Origin: Streptosporangium sp. NBC_01495
GTDB taxonomy: Bacteria; Actinomycetota; Actinomycetes; Streptosporangiales; Streptosporangiaceae
DNA: 64,000 nucleotides
Assembly (NCBI RefSeq): GCF_036250735.1
Contig: NZ_CP109430.1
Location: 4,154,001 to 4,218,000 of the forward strand
Direction of reading: 5' to 3'
The translations under genes and the position numbers were made by a program. Below, in pieces: positions 38,780 to 47,229 of this stretch. Under the pieces are notes generated by a model. The model searched no databases. It was not told the origin of the DNA and saw only the letters and a list, made by a program, of their open reading frames with translations. Positions within the stretch are counted from its first letter, which is position 1. Every line of letters begins with the position of its first letter.

Positions 38780-40588
38780 ATGAAGCGACTAGCAGCGGCA
38801 GCGGTCGTCCTCTGCCTTGCCGCCGTCACCGCGGCGTGTGGCGGCAACGCGGACAGCTCCGCCGGTGGCGTCTTCACCACGATCGACGCGCTCAAACCGG
38901 GCATCGACGCGAACGCGCCGATCAACCCGTACAACCCCAAGGGCAACGCCTTTCGGGGATACAACGCCGAGTGGCTCGGGTGGACCAAGAACCATCTGAC
39001 CGATCCGAACCAGTTCTACCCGGGCGTCGCGCAGAGCTGGCAGATCGCCCCCGACCAGTCCTCGATCACCCTCAGGCTCCACCCGGGCGGGAAGTGGTCC
39101 GACGGCGAGCCGATCACCGCGAAGGACGTGAAGTTCTCCATCGGGCTGGCCTACACCCAGGGCGGCACCGCCTACGCCCTCGATCCCTCCGCGGCCGGTA
39201 CGGCCTCCGACATCAAGATCGTGGACGACAGGACGATCAAGATCACCCAGGCGGCGAAGAACCCGAGCTCCTCCTTCGTCCGCAGTGTCATGGAGACCGT
39301 CATCGTCCCCGAGCACGTCTGGCGCGGCGTGCTGCCCGCCGACTTCTGGCAGAGGCTGAAGCTCGCGCAGAGCGACGCCCCCGGGGCCGAGGTGGCACGG
39401 GCCGGGATCACCAGCCTCGCGGACAAGGTCATCTCCTTCGCCCCGCCCAGGGACGTCTCGGCCGGGCCGTTCGTCCTGAAGCGCGTCAACCCGGGCGAGG
39501 CGCTGCTGGTCAAGAACAAGAACTTCTACAACGCGGCCAACGTCGCCGCCGACCAGGTGCGCATCCTCAACTACACCGGCAACGAGCAGGTCTGGAACTA
39601 CCTGGTCTCCGGCAGGCTGGACAGCGCGCCGTTCACCGCGGTCCCCGCAGGGGTGATGCGGCGGATCACCGAGACCCCGGGTAACGCCGTCGTCAGGGGA
39701 TACTCGCCCGTCAGCGAGGGACTGGCGTTCAACCAGTCCAGGAAGCCCTACGACAACGTGCACGTCCGCCGGGCGCTGGCCTACCTGATCGACCGCAGGC
39801 AGGTGACCAAGGTCGCCTCCCCCGAGGGCGGCACCGCCTCGCTCACCACCTCCGGCCTTCACCAGCAGGCCGCGAAGGCGTGGCTGGGCGACGGCCTCGC
39901 CGCCCTGGACCCCTACCGGCACGACCCCGCCAGGGCCGCGAACGAGCTGCGGGCCGCGGGCATGAAAAAGGTCGCCGGCAGGTGGACGATGCCCGACGGC
40001 GGCCCCTGGAAGATGACCATCAACGTGCCCGCGTCCTTCTCCGACTGGCTGGCCGGCGCCAAGGCCGTCACCAGCCAGCTCAACGACGCCGGGATCGACG
40101 CCGAGGTCGTCACCACCGCCGACTACCCGCTCTACCTGGAGGAGATGGCGGCCGGGAAATACGACCTCGGCTTCTGGCTGGTGGCGCTCGGCCCCGCTCC
40201 GTACAACATCTTCCAGCGCCTGTACGGGGCCCAGAACGGCTGGCAGCTCTTCGGCGGCAGGCTCAGGCACGTCGCCCCCGGCACGGAGGGCAACTGGATG
40301 GGCGGCGCCGAGGTCATCGACGTCAAGGGCGCGGGCAGGGTCAACCCCGGCGAGCTGGCGGTCAGGCTGAACTCCGTGCCCGAGGCGGAGCAGCGGCGGA
40401 TCGTCTCGACCCTCGCCAGGACCGCCAACCAGGACCTCCCGGTGATCCAGCTGTGGGACTACGTCAACACCCAGGTCGTCAACACCACCCGTTTCACCGG
40501 ATTCCCGGGCAACGAGAGCGACGCGCTGCGCCTCACCTCCGGAGTCTGGCTCCAGCTCGGCATGGTCAAGAGGAAGAGCCACATATGA
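38780..40588 (+). CDS. Peptide ABC transporter substrate-binding lipoprotein (family 5)
   Basis: A 602-residue lipoprotein with signal peptide and lipidated Cys at residue 20 (AAVTAAC). The family 5 (OppA/DppA) pattern is clear: SWQIAPDQSSITLRLHPGGK, WSDGEPITAKDVKFSIGLAY, YDNVHVRRALAYLIDRRQV and the closing C-terminal lobe. It should bind short peptides outside the cell. The racemase set on one side and murQ on the other suggest murein tri/tetrapeptides or muropeptides as cargo. GGAG precedes the ATG. The stop overlaps the permease ATG (ATGA). Confidence 0.9.
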   Translation: MKRLAAAAVVLCLAAVTAACGGNADSSAGGVFTTIDALKPGIDANAPINPYNPKGNAFRGYNAEWLGWTKNHLTDPNQFYPGVAQSWQIAPDQSSITLRLHPGGKWSDGEPITAKDVKFSIGLAYTQGGTAYALDPSAAGTASDIKIVDDRTIKITQAAKNPSSSFVRSVMETVIVPEHVWRGVLPADFWQRLKLAQSDAPGAEVARAGITSLADKVISFAPPRDVSAGPFVLKRVNPGEALLVKNKNFYNAANVAADQVRILNYTGNEQVWNYLVSGRLDSAPFTAVPAGVMRRITETPGNAVVRGYSPVSEGLAFNQSRKPYDNVHVRRALAYLIDRRQVTKVASPEGGTASLTTSGLHQQAAKAWLGDGLAALDPYRHDPARAANELRAAGMKKVAGRWTMPDGGPWKMTINVPASFSDWLAGAKAVTSQLNDAGIDAEVVTTADYPLYLEEMAAGKYDLGFWLVALGPAPYNIFQRLYGAQNGWQLFGGRLRHVAPGTEGNWMGGAEVIDVKGAGRVNPGELAVRLNSVPEAEQRRIVSTLARTANQDLPVIQLWDYVNTQVVNTTRFTGFPGNESDALRLTSGVWLQLGMVKRKSHI

Positions 40589-41592
40589 CGGTCATCGCAC
40601 GCCGCCTCGCGGGCCACCTCGCCCGCGGGCTCGTCATGATCCTGGTGGTCACCACGATCAGCTTCGTGATCATCAGGAACATCCCCGGGGACCCCATGCG
40701 GGCCCGCTACGAGAAGCTGGTCGAGCAGGGCATGTCGCCCGACCAGGCGGAACGCTCCGTCGCCGTGCTGTACGGGTTCATGCCGAAGGGCACGATGTGG
40801 GAGCAGTACCTCGACTACATGAGGGGCCTGTTTCACCTCGACCTGGGCCAGTCGCTGAGCGTCCCCGGCGCGGAGGTGACCACCCTGCTCGGCTCGGCGG
40901 CCACATGGACGATCCTGCCGGTCCTCGTCGGCACCCTGCTCAGCTTCGCGGTCGGCATCATCCTGGGCGTCTACGCGGCGATCAAGCGGTCGAGCAAACT
41001 GGGGGACATCCTGGCCGTCTCCGGCTCGCTCCTGCACGGCCTGCCGCAGTACGTCCTCGCGCTGCTGCTGAGCGCGGTCTTCACCACCCTGCTGCCGATC
41101 TTCCCCGCGAGCGGCACGGCGGACGTCACGCTCGAACCCGGCCTCAACGCCGCCTACATCGGCTCGCTGGTCCAGTACGCCACGCTGCCGGTCCTGGCCT
41201 ACGCGCTGGCCGGATACGGGGGCTGGATCCTGGCGATGAAGTCGAGCGTGGTCACCGTGCTGGGCGACGACTTCATCCTGGCCGCCGAACTGCGCGGCAT
41301 GAAGCGCGGGATCATCTTCCGCTACGTGGCGCGCAACGCCATCCTGCCGCTGTTCACCATCCTGGCGCTCTCGCTGGGCCTGCTGTTCGGCGGTGCGATC
41401 TTCATCGAGCGGATCTTCACCTACCCGGGGCTGGGCCTGCTGCTGCTCAACAGCATCACCGACCGCGACTACGCACTGATGGGCGGGGCCTTCCTGCTGA
41501 TCACCGTGGCGATCGTCATCGCCAACATCGTGGCCGACATGCTCTACACCGCCATCGACCCACGGGTCCGTTCCGGACAGGAGGCGTCATGA
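40585..41592 (+). CDS. Peptide ABC transporter permease (DppB/OppB type)
   Basis: A 335-residue membrane protein with six hydrophobic segments. The N-terminal VTTISFVIIRNIPGDPMRAR is the DppB hallmark, and the cytoplasmic coupling segment LAAELRGMKRGIIFRYVARN is present before NAILPLFTILALSLGLLFGG. ATG 40585 overlaps the binding-protein stop; the open frame upstream of it is a shadow. It pairs with the DppC-type permease encoded downstream. Confidence 0.92.
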   Translation: MTVIARRLAGHLARGLVMILVVTTISFVIIRNIPGDPMRARYEKLVEQGMSPDQAERSVAVLYGFMPKGTMWEQYLDYMRGLFHLDLGQSLSVPGAEVTTLLGSAATWTILPVLVGTLLSFAVGIILGVYAAIKRSSKLGDILAVSGSLLHGLPQYVLALLLSAVFTTLLPIFPASGTADVTLEPGLNAAYIGSLVQYATLPVLAYALAGYGGWILAMKSSVVTVLGDDFILAAELRGMKRGIIFRYVARNAILPLFTILALSLGLLFGGAIFIERIFTYPGLGLLLLNSITDRDYALMGGAFLLITVAIVIANIVADMLYTAIDPRVRSGQEAS

Positions 41593-41693
41593 CCGGGCGA
41601 ATCAGGGGAGCCGTGGGAAACGGTCTCCCGGTCACACGGGCGGCGGGGGATCTCGCGAGCCCGTACACGCACCCGGCGGGGGTGGTCGCGTGA
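41589..41693 (+). CDS. Possible 34-codon ORF linking the two permease genes
   Basis: ATG overlaps the stop of the first permease (ATGA) and the TGA overlaps the GTG of the second (GTGA). The product would be MTGRIRGAVGNGLPVTRAAG plus 14 more residues. It may only maintain translational coupling across the gap. Its end contains GGGGGTGG, which also serves as ribosome-binding site for the second permease. Confidence 0.3.
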   Translation: MTGRIRGAVGNGLPVTRAAGDLASPYTHPAGVVA

Positions 41694-42643
41694 CGGCGCC
41701 GGTCATCACGGGCGGCGCCCCCGGCGCCCCCCGGACTCCGGACACCCCGGCCATCCCCGGCGTCTCCGGCACCCGCGCGACGCTGCGCCGCAACTTCCGG
41801 CGCGGCGTCTGGCGGGTCCTGCGGCGCAAGCCCAGCCGGATCGTGGGCGTGGCCATTCTGGGCGTGTTCGCGTTCATGGGGATCTTCGGGCCGCTGCTCT
41901 ACCCCGCGCGGCTGCCGCGCGACGACAACGCGCTCTACGCCGCGCCGAGCCTGGCACACCCCTTCGGCACCGACTTCGAGGGCACCGACGTGCTCGCCCT
42001 GGTGATCACCGGGGCCCGGTACGTCCTGCTGACCGCCCTGGTCACCGCCGTCATCACGGTCGCCCTCGGCACCGCCGTCGGGCTGTTCGCGGGGTTTCGG
42101 CGCGGGCGCTGGGACACCGTGCTCATGCGGATCACCGACATGAAGCTGACCATCCCCGCCCTCCCGCTGCTGCTGGTCCTGTCGACCGTCTGGAAGTTCA
42201 CCAGCGCGATCGAGATGGGCCTGGTGCTCGGGCTCCTCGGCTGGGGCGGCGTGGCGCGCGCCGTGCGGGCGCAGACCCTCTCGCTGCGCGAGCGCGGCTT
42301 CATCGAGGCGGCCAGGGGACTCGGCCTGTCCAGCGGGCACATCGTCGGCAGGGAACTGCTGCCCAGCATGGCTCCCTTCATCGCGATGAACATGCTCATC
42401 GCGGTGACCGGCGCGGTGTACGCGCAGGTGGGCCTGTTCTTCCTGGGCGTCCTGCCGTTCGACGCCAACAACTGGGGCGTCATGCTCAACCTCGCCGTGT
42501 TCGGCGGGGGCGCGCTGACGACGACCACCGCGCTGCCGTACATGCTGGCGCCGCTGCTGGCGATCCTGCTGCTCACCCTGGGCATCGTCCTCGTCGTCGA
42601 CGCCATGGACGAGATCTTCAACCCCCGGCTGCGGGAGGACTGA
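41690..42643 (+). CDS. Peptide ABC transporter permease (DppC/OppC type)
   Basis: A 317-residue membrane protein. A Pro/Gly-rich leader of about 25 residues is followed by RRKPSRIVGVAILGVFAFMG (first membrane helix), HPFGTDFEGTDVLALVITGA, a DppC landmark, and the coupling segment FIEAARGLGLSSGHIVGREL. GTG start with GGGGGTGG upstream. The ATPase gene begins 4 bp after its stop. Confidence 0.92.
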   Translation: MTAPVITGGAPGAPRTPDTPAIPGVSGTRATLRRNFRRGVWRVLRRKPSRIVGVAILGVFAFMGIFGPLLYPARLPRDDNALYAAPSLAHPFGTDFEGTDVLALVITGARYVLLTALVTAVITVALGTAVGLFAGFRRGRWDTVLMRITDMKLTIPALPLLLVLSTVWKFTSAIEMGLVLGLLGWGGVARAVRAQTLSLRERGFIEAARGLGLSSGHIVGRELLPSMAPFIAMNMLIAVTGAVYAQVGLFFLGVLPFDANNWGVMLNLAVFGGGALTTTTALPYMLAPLLAILLLTLGIVLVVDAMDEIFNPRLRED

Positions 42644-42647
42644 ACAG

Positions 42648-44012
42648 ATGTTCGCACGTTCGGAGAAGGTGTCGGTGACACCGGGCGGGCGGCTGTTCGC
42701 CGCCGTGAGAGCCCGGAGCACCCGGGGCGCCAGGAACTCTGAGGGCACCGCGGGCACCGCGGGCGCCGGGGGCACCGCGAGCGCCCGCGAGGCGGGAAGG
42801 AGCGGGCCGCCGGGGGTACGCGTCAGCGACCTGTCCGTCGTCTACCGGACGTCGGCGGGGGAACTGCCCGCCGTGTCGGGGATCGATCTCGAGCTGGTGC
42901 CCGGGACGATCACCGGGGTGGTCGGCGAGTCGGGGTCCGGCAAGTCCACCCTGGCGCTGTCGCTGCTCAACGCGGTCCAGCCCCCCGGCAGGATCCGCTC
43001 GGGCAGTGTGGAGATCGACGGGCTCGGCGACGTCGTCGAGCTGCGGGGCGACGATCTGCGCCGGGCGCGGGGACGGCACATCGGGTACGTCTTCCAGGCC
43101 GCCCAGAACTCCCTCAACCCGCTCAAGACGGTCGGCAAGCAGCTCCTCGACCTGGGCCGCTCGCACGACGTCCAGGACCTGCGGGGGCTGGTCAGGGACG
43201 CCAGGGACCTGCTCGGCAGGATGGGCATGGACGGCGCGCGGGTGCTCGACTCCCACCAGCACGAGCTGTCCGGCGGGATGCGCCAGCGGGTCGGCATCAT
43301 GTTCGCGCTGGTGCTCAACGCCCACCTCGTCGTGCTGGACGAGCCCACGACCGCGCTCGACATGATCACCCAGGCCACGATCCTGCGGATCGTCAGGGAA
43401 GTCCACGAGGAGCGCGGGCTCACCACGCTCGTCATCACCCACGACCTCGGCGTGGTGGCCGAGGTCGCCGACCGGCTGGCCGTCATGTACGGCGGGCGCG
43501 TGGTGGAGCAGGGGCCGACCACCGAGGTGCTCGGCGCCCCCCGCCACCCCTACACCCAGGGGCTGATCCGGGCCATCCCGCGCCTGATCGGCGATATCGG
43601 GGAGGCCAGGGCGCTGCCCGGACGCCCGCCGACGCTTGGGACCGTTCCGTCGCGGGGATGCGTCTTCAGAGAGCGTTGCGAGCTGCGCGTGGACGTCTGC
43701 GAGACCGAGGAGCCGCCCGCCGTCTCGCGCGGCGAGTGGATCGTGGCCTGCCACGCCGTCGCCGCCCACCACGCGGAAGAGGACGCGGACGCGGCGCGTA
43801 CCGCGAACGGGACCGGCGACGGAGCCGGGAACGTCGCGCCTACCGCGACCGGGACGGAGAACGGGAACGTCGCGCGTGCCGCGAACGGGACCGGGACGGA
43901 GAACGGAGACGAAGCCGGAAACACGAACGGGAACGCGTACGAGGACCGGGAGGTGCTTCTGCGGGGAGCCGGACGGGCGGCCGGGACAGACGGACCGAGG
44001 GAGAAGGCGTGA
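42648..44012 (+). CDS. Peptide ABC transporter ATP-binding protein (DppD/OppD type) with repetitive tails
   Basis: A 454-residue ATPase, about 100 residues longer than usual. Walker A VVGESGSGKSTLALS, signature LSGGMRQRVGI, Walker B LVVLDEPTTALD and the OppD C-terminal cysteine segment CVFRERCELRVDVCETEEPP are all present. The first 55 residues are a Gly/Ala/Thr-rich leader (GTAGTAGAGGTAS), and the last 80 or so residues (about 375-454) are a low-complexity A/N/G/T/E tail with repeated ANGTG and TENG units. The tails look like in-frame repeat expansion. GGGAGG precedes the ATG. The stop overlaps the next ATPase start (GTGA). Confidence 0.9.
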   Translation: MFARSEKVSVTPGGRLFAAVRARSTRGARNSEGTAGTAGAGGTASAREAGRSGPPGVRVSDLSVVYRTSAGELPAVSGIDLELVPGTITGVVGESGSGKSTLALSLLNAVQPPGRIRSGSVEIDGLGDVVELRGDDLRRARGRHIGYVFQAAQNSLNPLKTVGKQLLDLGRSHDVQDLRGLVRDARDLLGRMGMDGARVLDSHQHELSGGMRQRVGIMFALVLNAHLVVLDEPTTALDMITQATILRIVREVHEERGLTTLVITHDLGVVAEVADRLAVMYGGRVVEQGPTTEVLGAPRHPYTQGLIRAIPRLIGDIGEARALPGRPPTLGTVPSRGCVFRERCELRVDVCETEEPPAVSRGEWIVACHAVAAHHAEEDADAARTANGTGDGAGNVAPTATGTENGNVARAANGTGTENGDEAGNTNGNAYEDREVLLRGAGRAAGTDGPREKA

Positions 44013-45019
44013 TCACTGGGCAGGGAATCACGAAGACCTTCAGGCAGCGGGGCAGCGTGCTCGCCGGGCGGGAGGTGAAGGCGCTGCGCGGCGTCGACTT
44101 CGCCATCCCGAAGGGCGGGGCGGCGTCGTTCATCGGGGAGTCGGGCTGCGGCAAGACGACACTCGGGCGGATCATCGCCGGGCTGGAGAGCCACGACTCC
44201 GGAGAGATCACCATCGACGGCACGCCCATGTCGTCGCTGCGCCCGAAGCGGCGCCAGCCCTACTTCCGCCGCATCCAGCTCATCCACCAGGACCCGTACT
44301 CGGCGCTCAACCCGACCCGCACGGTGCACCAGACGCTGGACGCGCCGCTGTCGCTGCGAGCCGCGCAGACCGGCCGCCCACGGTCGTGGGTGGACGGGCG
44401 TGCCCAGGAACTGCTGGAACTGGTCGGTCTCGACCCCGGCTACGTGCTGTCGCGCTACCCCCACCAGCTCTCCGGCGGTATGCGCCAGCGGGTCGTCATC
44501 GCCCGCGCCCTCACCGTCGACCCCGAGATGCTCGTCGCCGACGAGGCCGTCTCCATGATCGACGTATCGCTGCGGCTGGGCATCCTCGCCCTGCTCAAGG
44601 ACCTTCGCGAACGCCTCGGGGTGAGCGTGCTGTTCATCACCCACGACGTGGCGACCGCGCGCTACATCGGCGACGACGGCGAGCTGTACGTCATCTACCG
44701 GGGGGAGGTCGTCGAACGCGGTCACGTCGAGACGATCATCTCCGGCCCCGTGCACCCGTACACCCAGTCGCTGCTGTCGGCGATCCCCGTGCTGCACGGC
44801 CTGGAGCGGCCAGGCGAGGAGCCGGTGACGCCGACCGGGGCGCTCGACGAGAGCCGCCTCGACGCGGGTTGCCTGTTCGCCCGGCGCTGCCCGTTCCGTA
44901 CCGGCCGCTGCGAGTCGGAGCACCCGGCGCTCGGCCACGGCGGCGGCACACCCCAGGAGCACGCCTGCTTCCACCCCGCTCCCCGCGACGTCGTCGCCAT
45001 GCCGGTCGGCCGTTCGTGA
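44009..45019 (+). CDS. Peptide ABC transporter ATP-binding protein (DppF/OppF type)
   Basis: A 336-residue ATPase. Walker A IGESGCGKTTLGRIIAG, Q-loop LIHQDPYSALNPTRTV, signature LSGGMRQRVVI, Walker B MLVADEAVSMID (Ala-Val where Pro-Thr is usual, and an acidic E present), and the C-terminal HPYTQSLLSAIP and CLFARRCPFRTGRC segments of the OppF type. GTG start fixed by overlap with the preceding gene; its TGA overlaps the GTG of the GNAT gene. It forms the second half of the transporter motor. Confidence 0.9.
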   Translation: MITGQGITKTFRQRGSVLAGREVKALRGVDFAIPKGGAASFIGESGCGKTTLGRIIAGLESHDSGEITIDGTPMSSLRPKRRQPYFRRIQLIHQDPYSALNPTRTVHQTLDAPLSLRAAQTGRPRSWVDGRAQELLELVGLDPGYVLSRYPHQLSGGMRQRVVIARALTVDPEMLVADEAVSMIDVSLRLGILALLKDLRERLGVSVLFITHDVATARYIGDDGELYVIYRGEVVERGHVETIISGPVHPYTQSLLSAIPVLHGLERPGEEPVTPTGALDESRLDAGCLFARRCPFRTGRCESEHPALGHGGGTPQEHACFHPAPRDVVAMPVGRS

Positions 45020-46062
45020 CCCCGCTGGGAAACGGTCCCGGCGCGGGGCCGTGGAACGTGGGCGAGGGGCCGGGGGCGCACGAACCGTCGAGAGTCCGCC
45101 GGACGTCGGGGGCTCCCGAAGTGCCGGGGCCCCCTGAAGCGCCGCGGGCCTCCGAGGCGCCGGGAATCCGCGAGACGCCCCGGACGCGTGAGGCGTCCGG
45201 GATCCGCGAGGCCGTCGCGGCCGATGCGGCGGCGCTCGCGGGGATCGCCGGGGCGGCGCTCACCCATGACGCGGGGGAGGCGGCGAGCCTGGTCGCCAGG
45301 CTCGCCGCGCCGCCCGCGCACCGGTCCTGGACGGCGCTGGTGACGCGCGGTCTCGACGGTGTGGTGTTCGCCTCCATGTCGGCGCGCGACCCGCGCGTGG
45401 GCCACGTCGACCTGCTCGCCGTGCGTCCCGAGGCTCGGGGAACGGGTCTCGGCCGGGCGCTGGTCGCCGCGGCCGAGGACTGGCTGCGCGGCCGGGGGGC
45501 GACCGAGGCCCGCTTCGCCGGCAACCCGCCCTGCTACGCCTGGCCCGGCGTCGACGTGCGCTACACCGAGGCCGCCTGCCTGGCCGAGAGCCTCGGCTAC
45601 GAGCGCTACAACGTCGCCTGGAACATGACCGTCGACCTCGGCGGGGACCTGTCCGTCGATGCCGACCTCGCGCGGCTGGCGGACTCCGGGGTCACCGTGC
45701 ACGCCGCCGCCCCCGGGGACCGCGCCGCCGTGTCGGCCTTCGTCGGGGAGCAGTGGAACGCGAACTGGGCGTGGGAGGCGGAGCAGGCCGTCGGCTGCCA
45801 CTACGCCGTCAGGGAAGGCGAGATCCTCGGCTTCGCCGCGTGGGGTACGAGGCCCTCCTGGTTCGGCCCGATGGGTACCGCGCCGGCCGCGCGGGGCCTG
45901 GGGGTCGGCCGCGTGCTCGTACGCCGCTGCCTCGCCGAGCAGCGGGCCGCGGGCATGTCGAGCGCCCAGATCGGCTGGGTGGGGCCGCTGCGCTTCTACG
46001 CCCGGACGGTCGGCGCGCACGCCGAGCGGGTCTTCTGGCTCTACCGCCGTGGGTTGCCGTGA
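45016..46062 (+). CDS. Tandem GNAT acetyltransferase (two domains)
   Basis: A 348-residue protein with two GNAT folds. The N-terminal about 60 residues are a low-complexity Pro/Glu/Arg leader. Domain 1 (about 65-200) has the acetyl-CoA loop VRPEARGTGLGRALVAAA; domain 2 (about 215-345) has TAPAARGLGVGRVLVRRC. The pairing resembles mycothiol-synthase-like double GNATs and aminoglycoside acetyltransferase relatives, but the substrate is not known. Tight coupling to the peptide transporter (GTGA) and a place before murQ suggest it acylates an imported wall peptide or amino sugar. Confidence 0.8.
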   Translation: MTPLGNGPGAGPWNVGEGPGAHEPSRVRRTSGAPEVPGPPEAPRASEAPGIRETPRTREASGIREAVAADAAALAGIAGAALTHDAGEAASLVARLAAPPAHRSWTALVTRGLDGVVFASMSARDPRVGHVDLLAVRPEARGTGLGRALVAAAEDWLRGRGATEARFAGNPPCYAWPGVDVRYTEAACLAESLGYERYNVAWNMTVDLGGDLSVDADLARLADSGVTVHAAAPGDRAAVSAFVGEQWNANWAWEAEQAVGCHYAVREGEILGFAAWGTRPSWFGPMGTAPAARGLGVGRVLVRRCLAEQRAAGMSSAQIGWVGPLRFYARTVGAHAERVFWLYRRGLP

Positions 46063-46150
46063 CGGCCTCGCCCACCGGACACCGCCATCACTGTCAGAAG
46101 ATCATCCACTTGGCAGCAGTGAGACAGGACAACTAACGACATGGGATGTC

Positions 46151-47080
46151 ATGAGTGATCAACCAGCCGCACTGTCCACGCTTTCCACCGAGCAGAGCGA
46201 TCCGCGCTACAGCCGGATCGACCGGCTCCCCACCGAGCAGGTGGCCCGGCTGATGAACGCGGCGGACACCACGGTGCCCGCGGCGGTGGCCGAGGCGGTT
46301 CCGGAGATCTCGGCCGCGGTGGACGCGGTCGTGGCCCGGATGAAGTCGGGGGGCCGCCTGTTCTACGTGGGCGCGGGAACGTCGGGCCGGCTGGCCGTGC
46401 TGGACGCCTCCGAATGCCCGCCGACCTTCGGTACCGATCCCGAGCTCGTCCAGGGCGTCATCGCGGGTGGCACTCCCGCGCTGACGCGTTCGGTCGAGGG
46501 CGCGGAGGACGACCACGCCGGGGGAGCGGCCGCCCTCGCGGAACGGGGAGTGGGCGAGCTCGACGCGGTGGTGGGCGTCTCCGCCAGTGGCCGCGCACCC
46601 TTCGTGCTCGGCGCGCTCGCCGAGGCGAGCCGCCGCGGAGCCCTCACCGTGGCACTGTCGTGCAACGCCGAGACCCCGCTGTCGGCGGCGGCACGGCACC
46701 CCATCGAGGTGATCGTCGGCCCGGAGGTGGTGACCGGCTCCACCAGACTCAAGGCGGGGACCGCGCAGAAGCTGGTCCTCAACATGATCTCCACGATCGC
46801 GATGGTCAAGCTGGGCCGTACCTACGGCAACACGATGATCGAGGTGTCGGCGATGAACTCCAAGCTGGCCGACCGGGCGGCCAGAATGGTGAGCGACATC
46901 ACCGGGGCGGCACTCTCCGCCGCCCGCTCCGCGCTGGAGGCCGCCGGATGGCACGTGAAGGTCGCGGTACTGATGATCGAGCACGGTCTCGACGCCGGTG
47001 GCGCCCGGGTCCTGCTGGAGCGGCACGGCGACCACCTCGACGCGGCGCTGGAGGCGGCGGGACAGGCCAGGGGGGCCTGA
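46151..47080 (+). CDS. murQ: N-acetylmuramic acid 6-phosphate etherase
   Basis: A 309-residue SIS-fold enzyme. The family signature is unmistakable: GRLFYVGAGTSGRLAVLDAS followed by ECPPTFGTD with the catalytic Glu, the second catalytic Glu region SVEGAEDD, and GPEVVTGSTRLKAGTAQKLV. It splits the lactyl ether of MurNAc-6-phosphate to give GlcNAc-6-phosphate and D-lactate in the cytoplasm. The product can enter NagA, encoded at 8612. The ATG at 46151 gives the standard length. The 88-bp gap before it may hold a separate promoter but no clear one is visible. Confidence 0.95.
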   Translation: MSDQPAALSTLSTEQSDPRYSRIDRLPTEQVARLMNAADTTVPAAVAEAVPEISAAVDAVVARMKSGGRLFYVGAGTSGRLAVLDASECPPTFGTDPELVQGVIAGGTPALTRSVEGAEDDHAGGAAALAERGVGELDAVVGVSASGRAPFVLGALAEASRRGALTVALSCNAETPLSAAARHPIEVIVGPEVVTGSTRLKAGTAQKLVLNMISTIAMVKLGRTYGNTMIEVSAMNSKLADRAARMVSDITGAALSAARSALEAAGWHVKVAVLMIEHGLDAGGARVLLERHGDHLDAALEAAGQARGA

Positions 47081-47149
47081 CCCTCCGGCGGAGGGGGAAC
47101 CGGAACCGGACGTGAGACCGGCGCCGGGCACGGAACAGGTTCCCCGCGC

Positions 47150-47185
47150 GACACCGGGGCCGACACCGGGGCCGACACCGGGCGC
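47150..47185. repeat. 12-bp tandem repeat, 3 units
   Basis: GACACCGGGGCC occurs three times in a row (the last as GACACCGGGCGC) in the 150-bp gap between murQ and the serine hydrolase gene. Confidence 0.75.
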
Positions 47186-47229
47186 GAGGCCGGAACGCGG
47201 AACCGGGACCGAGGGCGGGAGCGGGAGCG

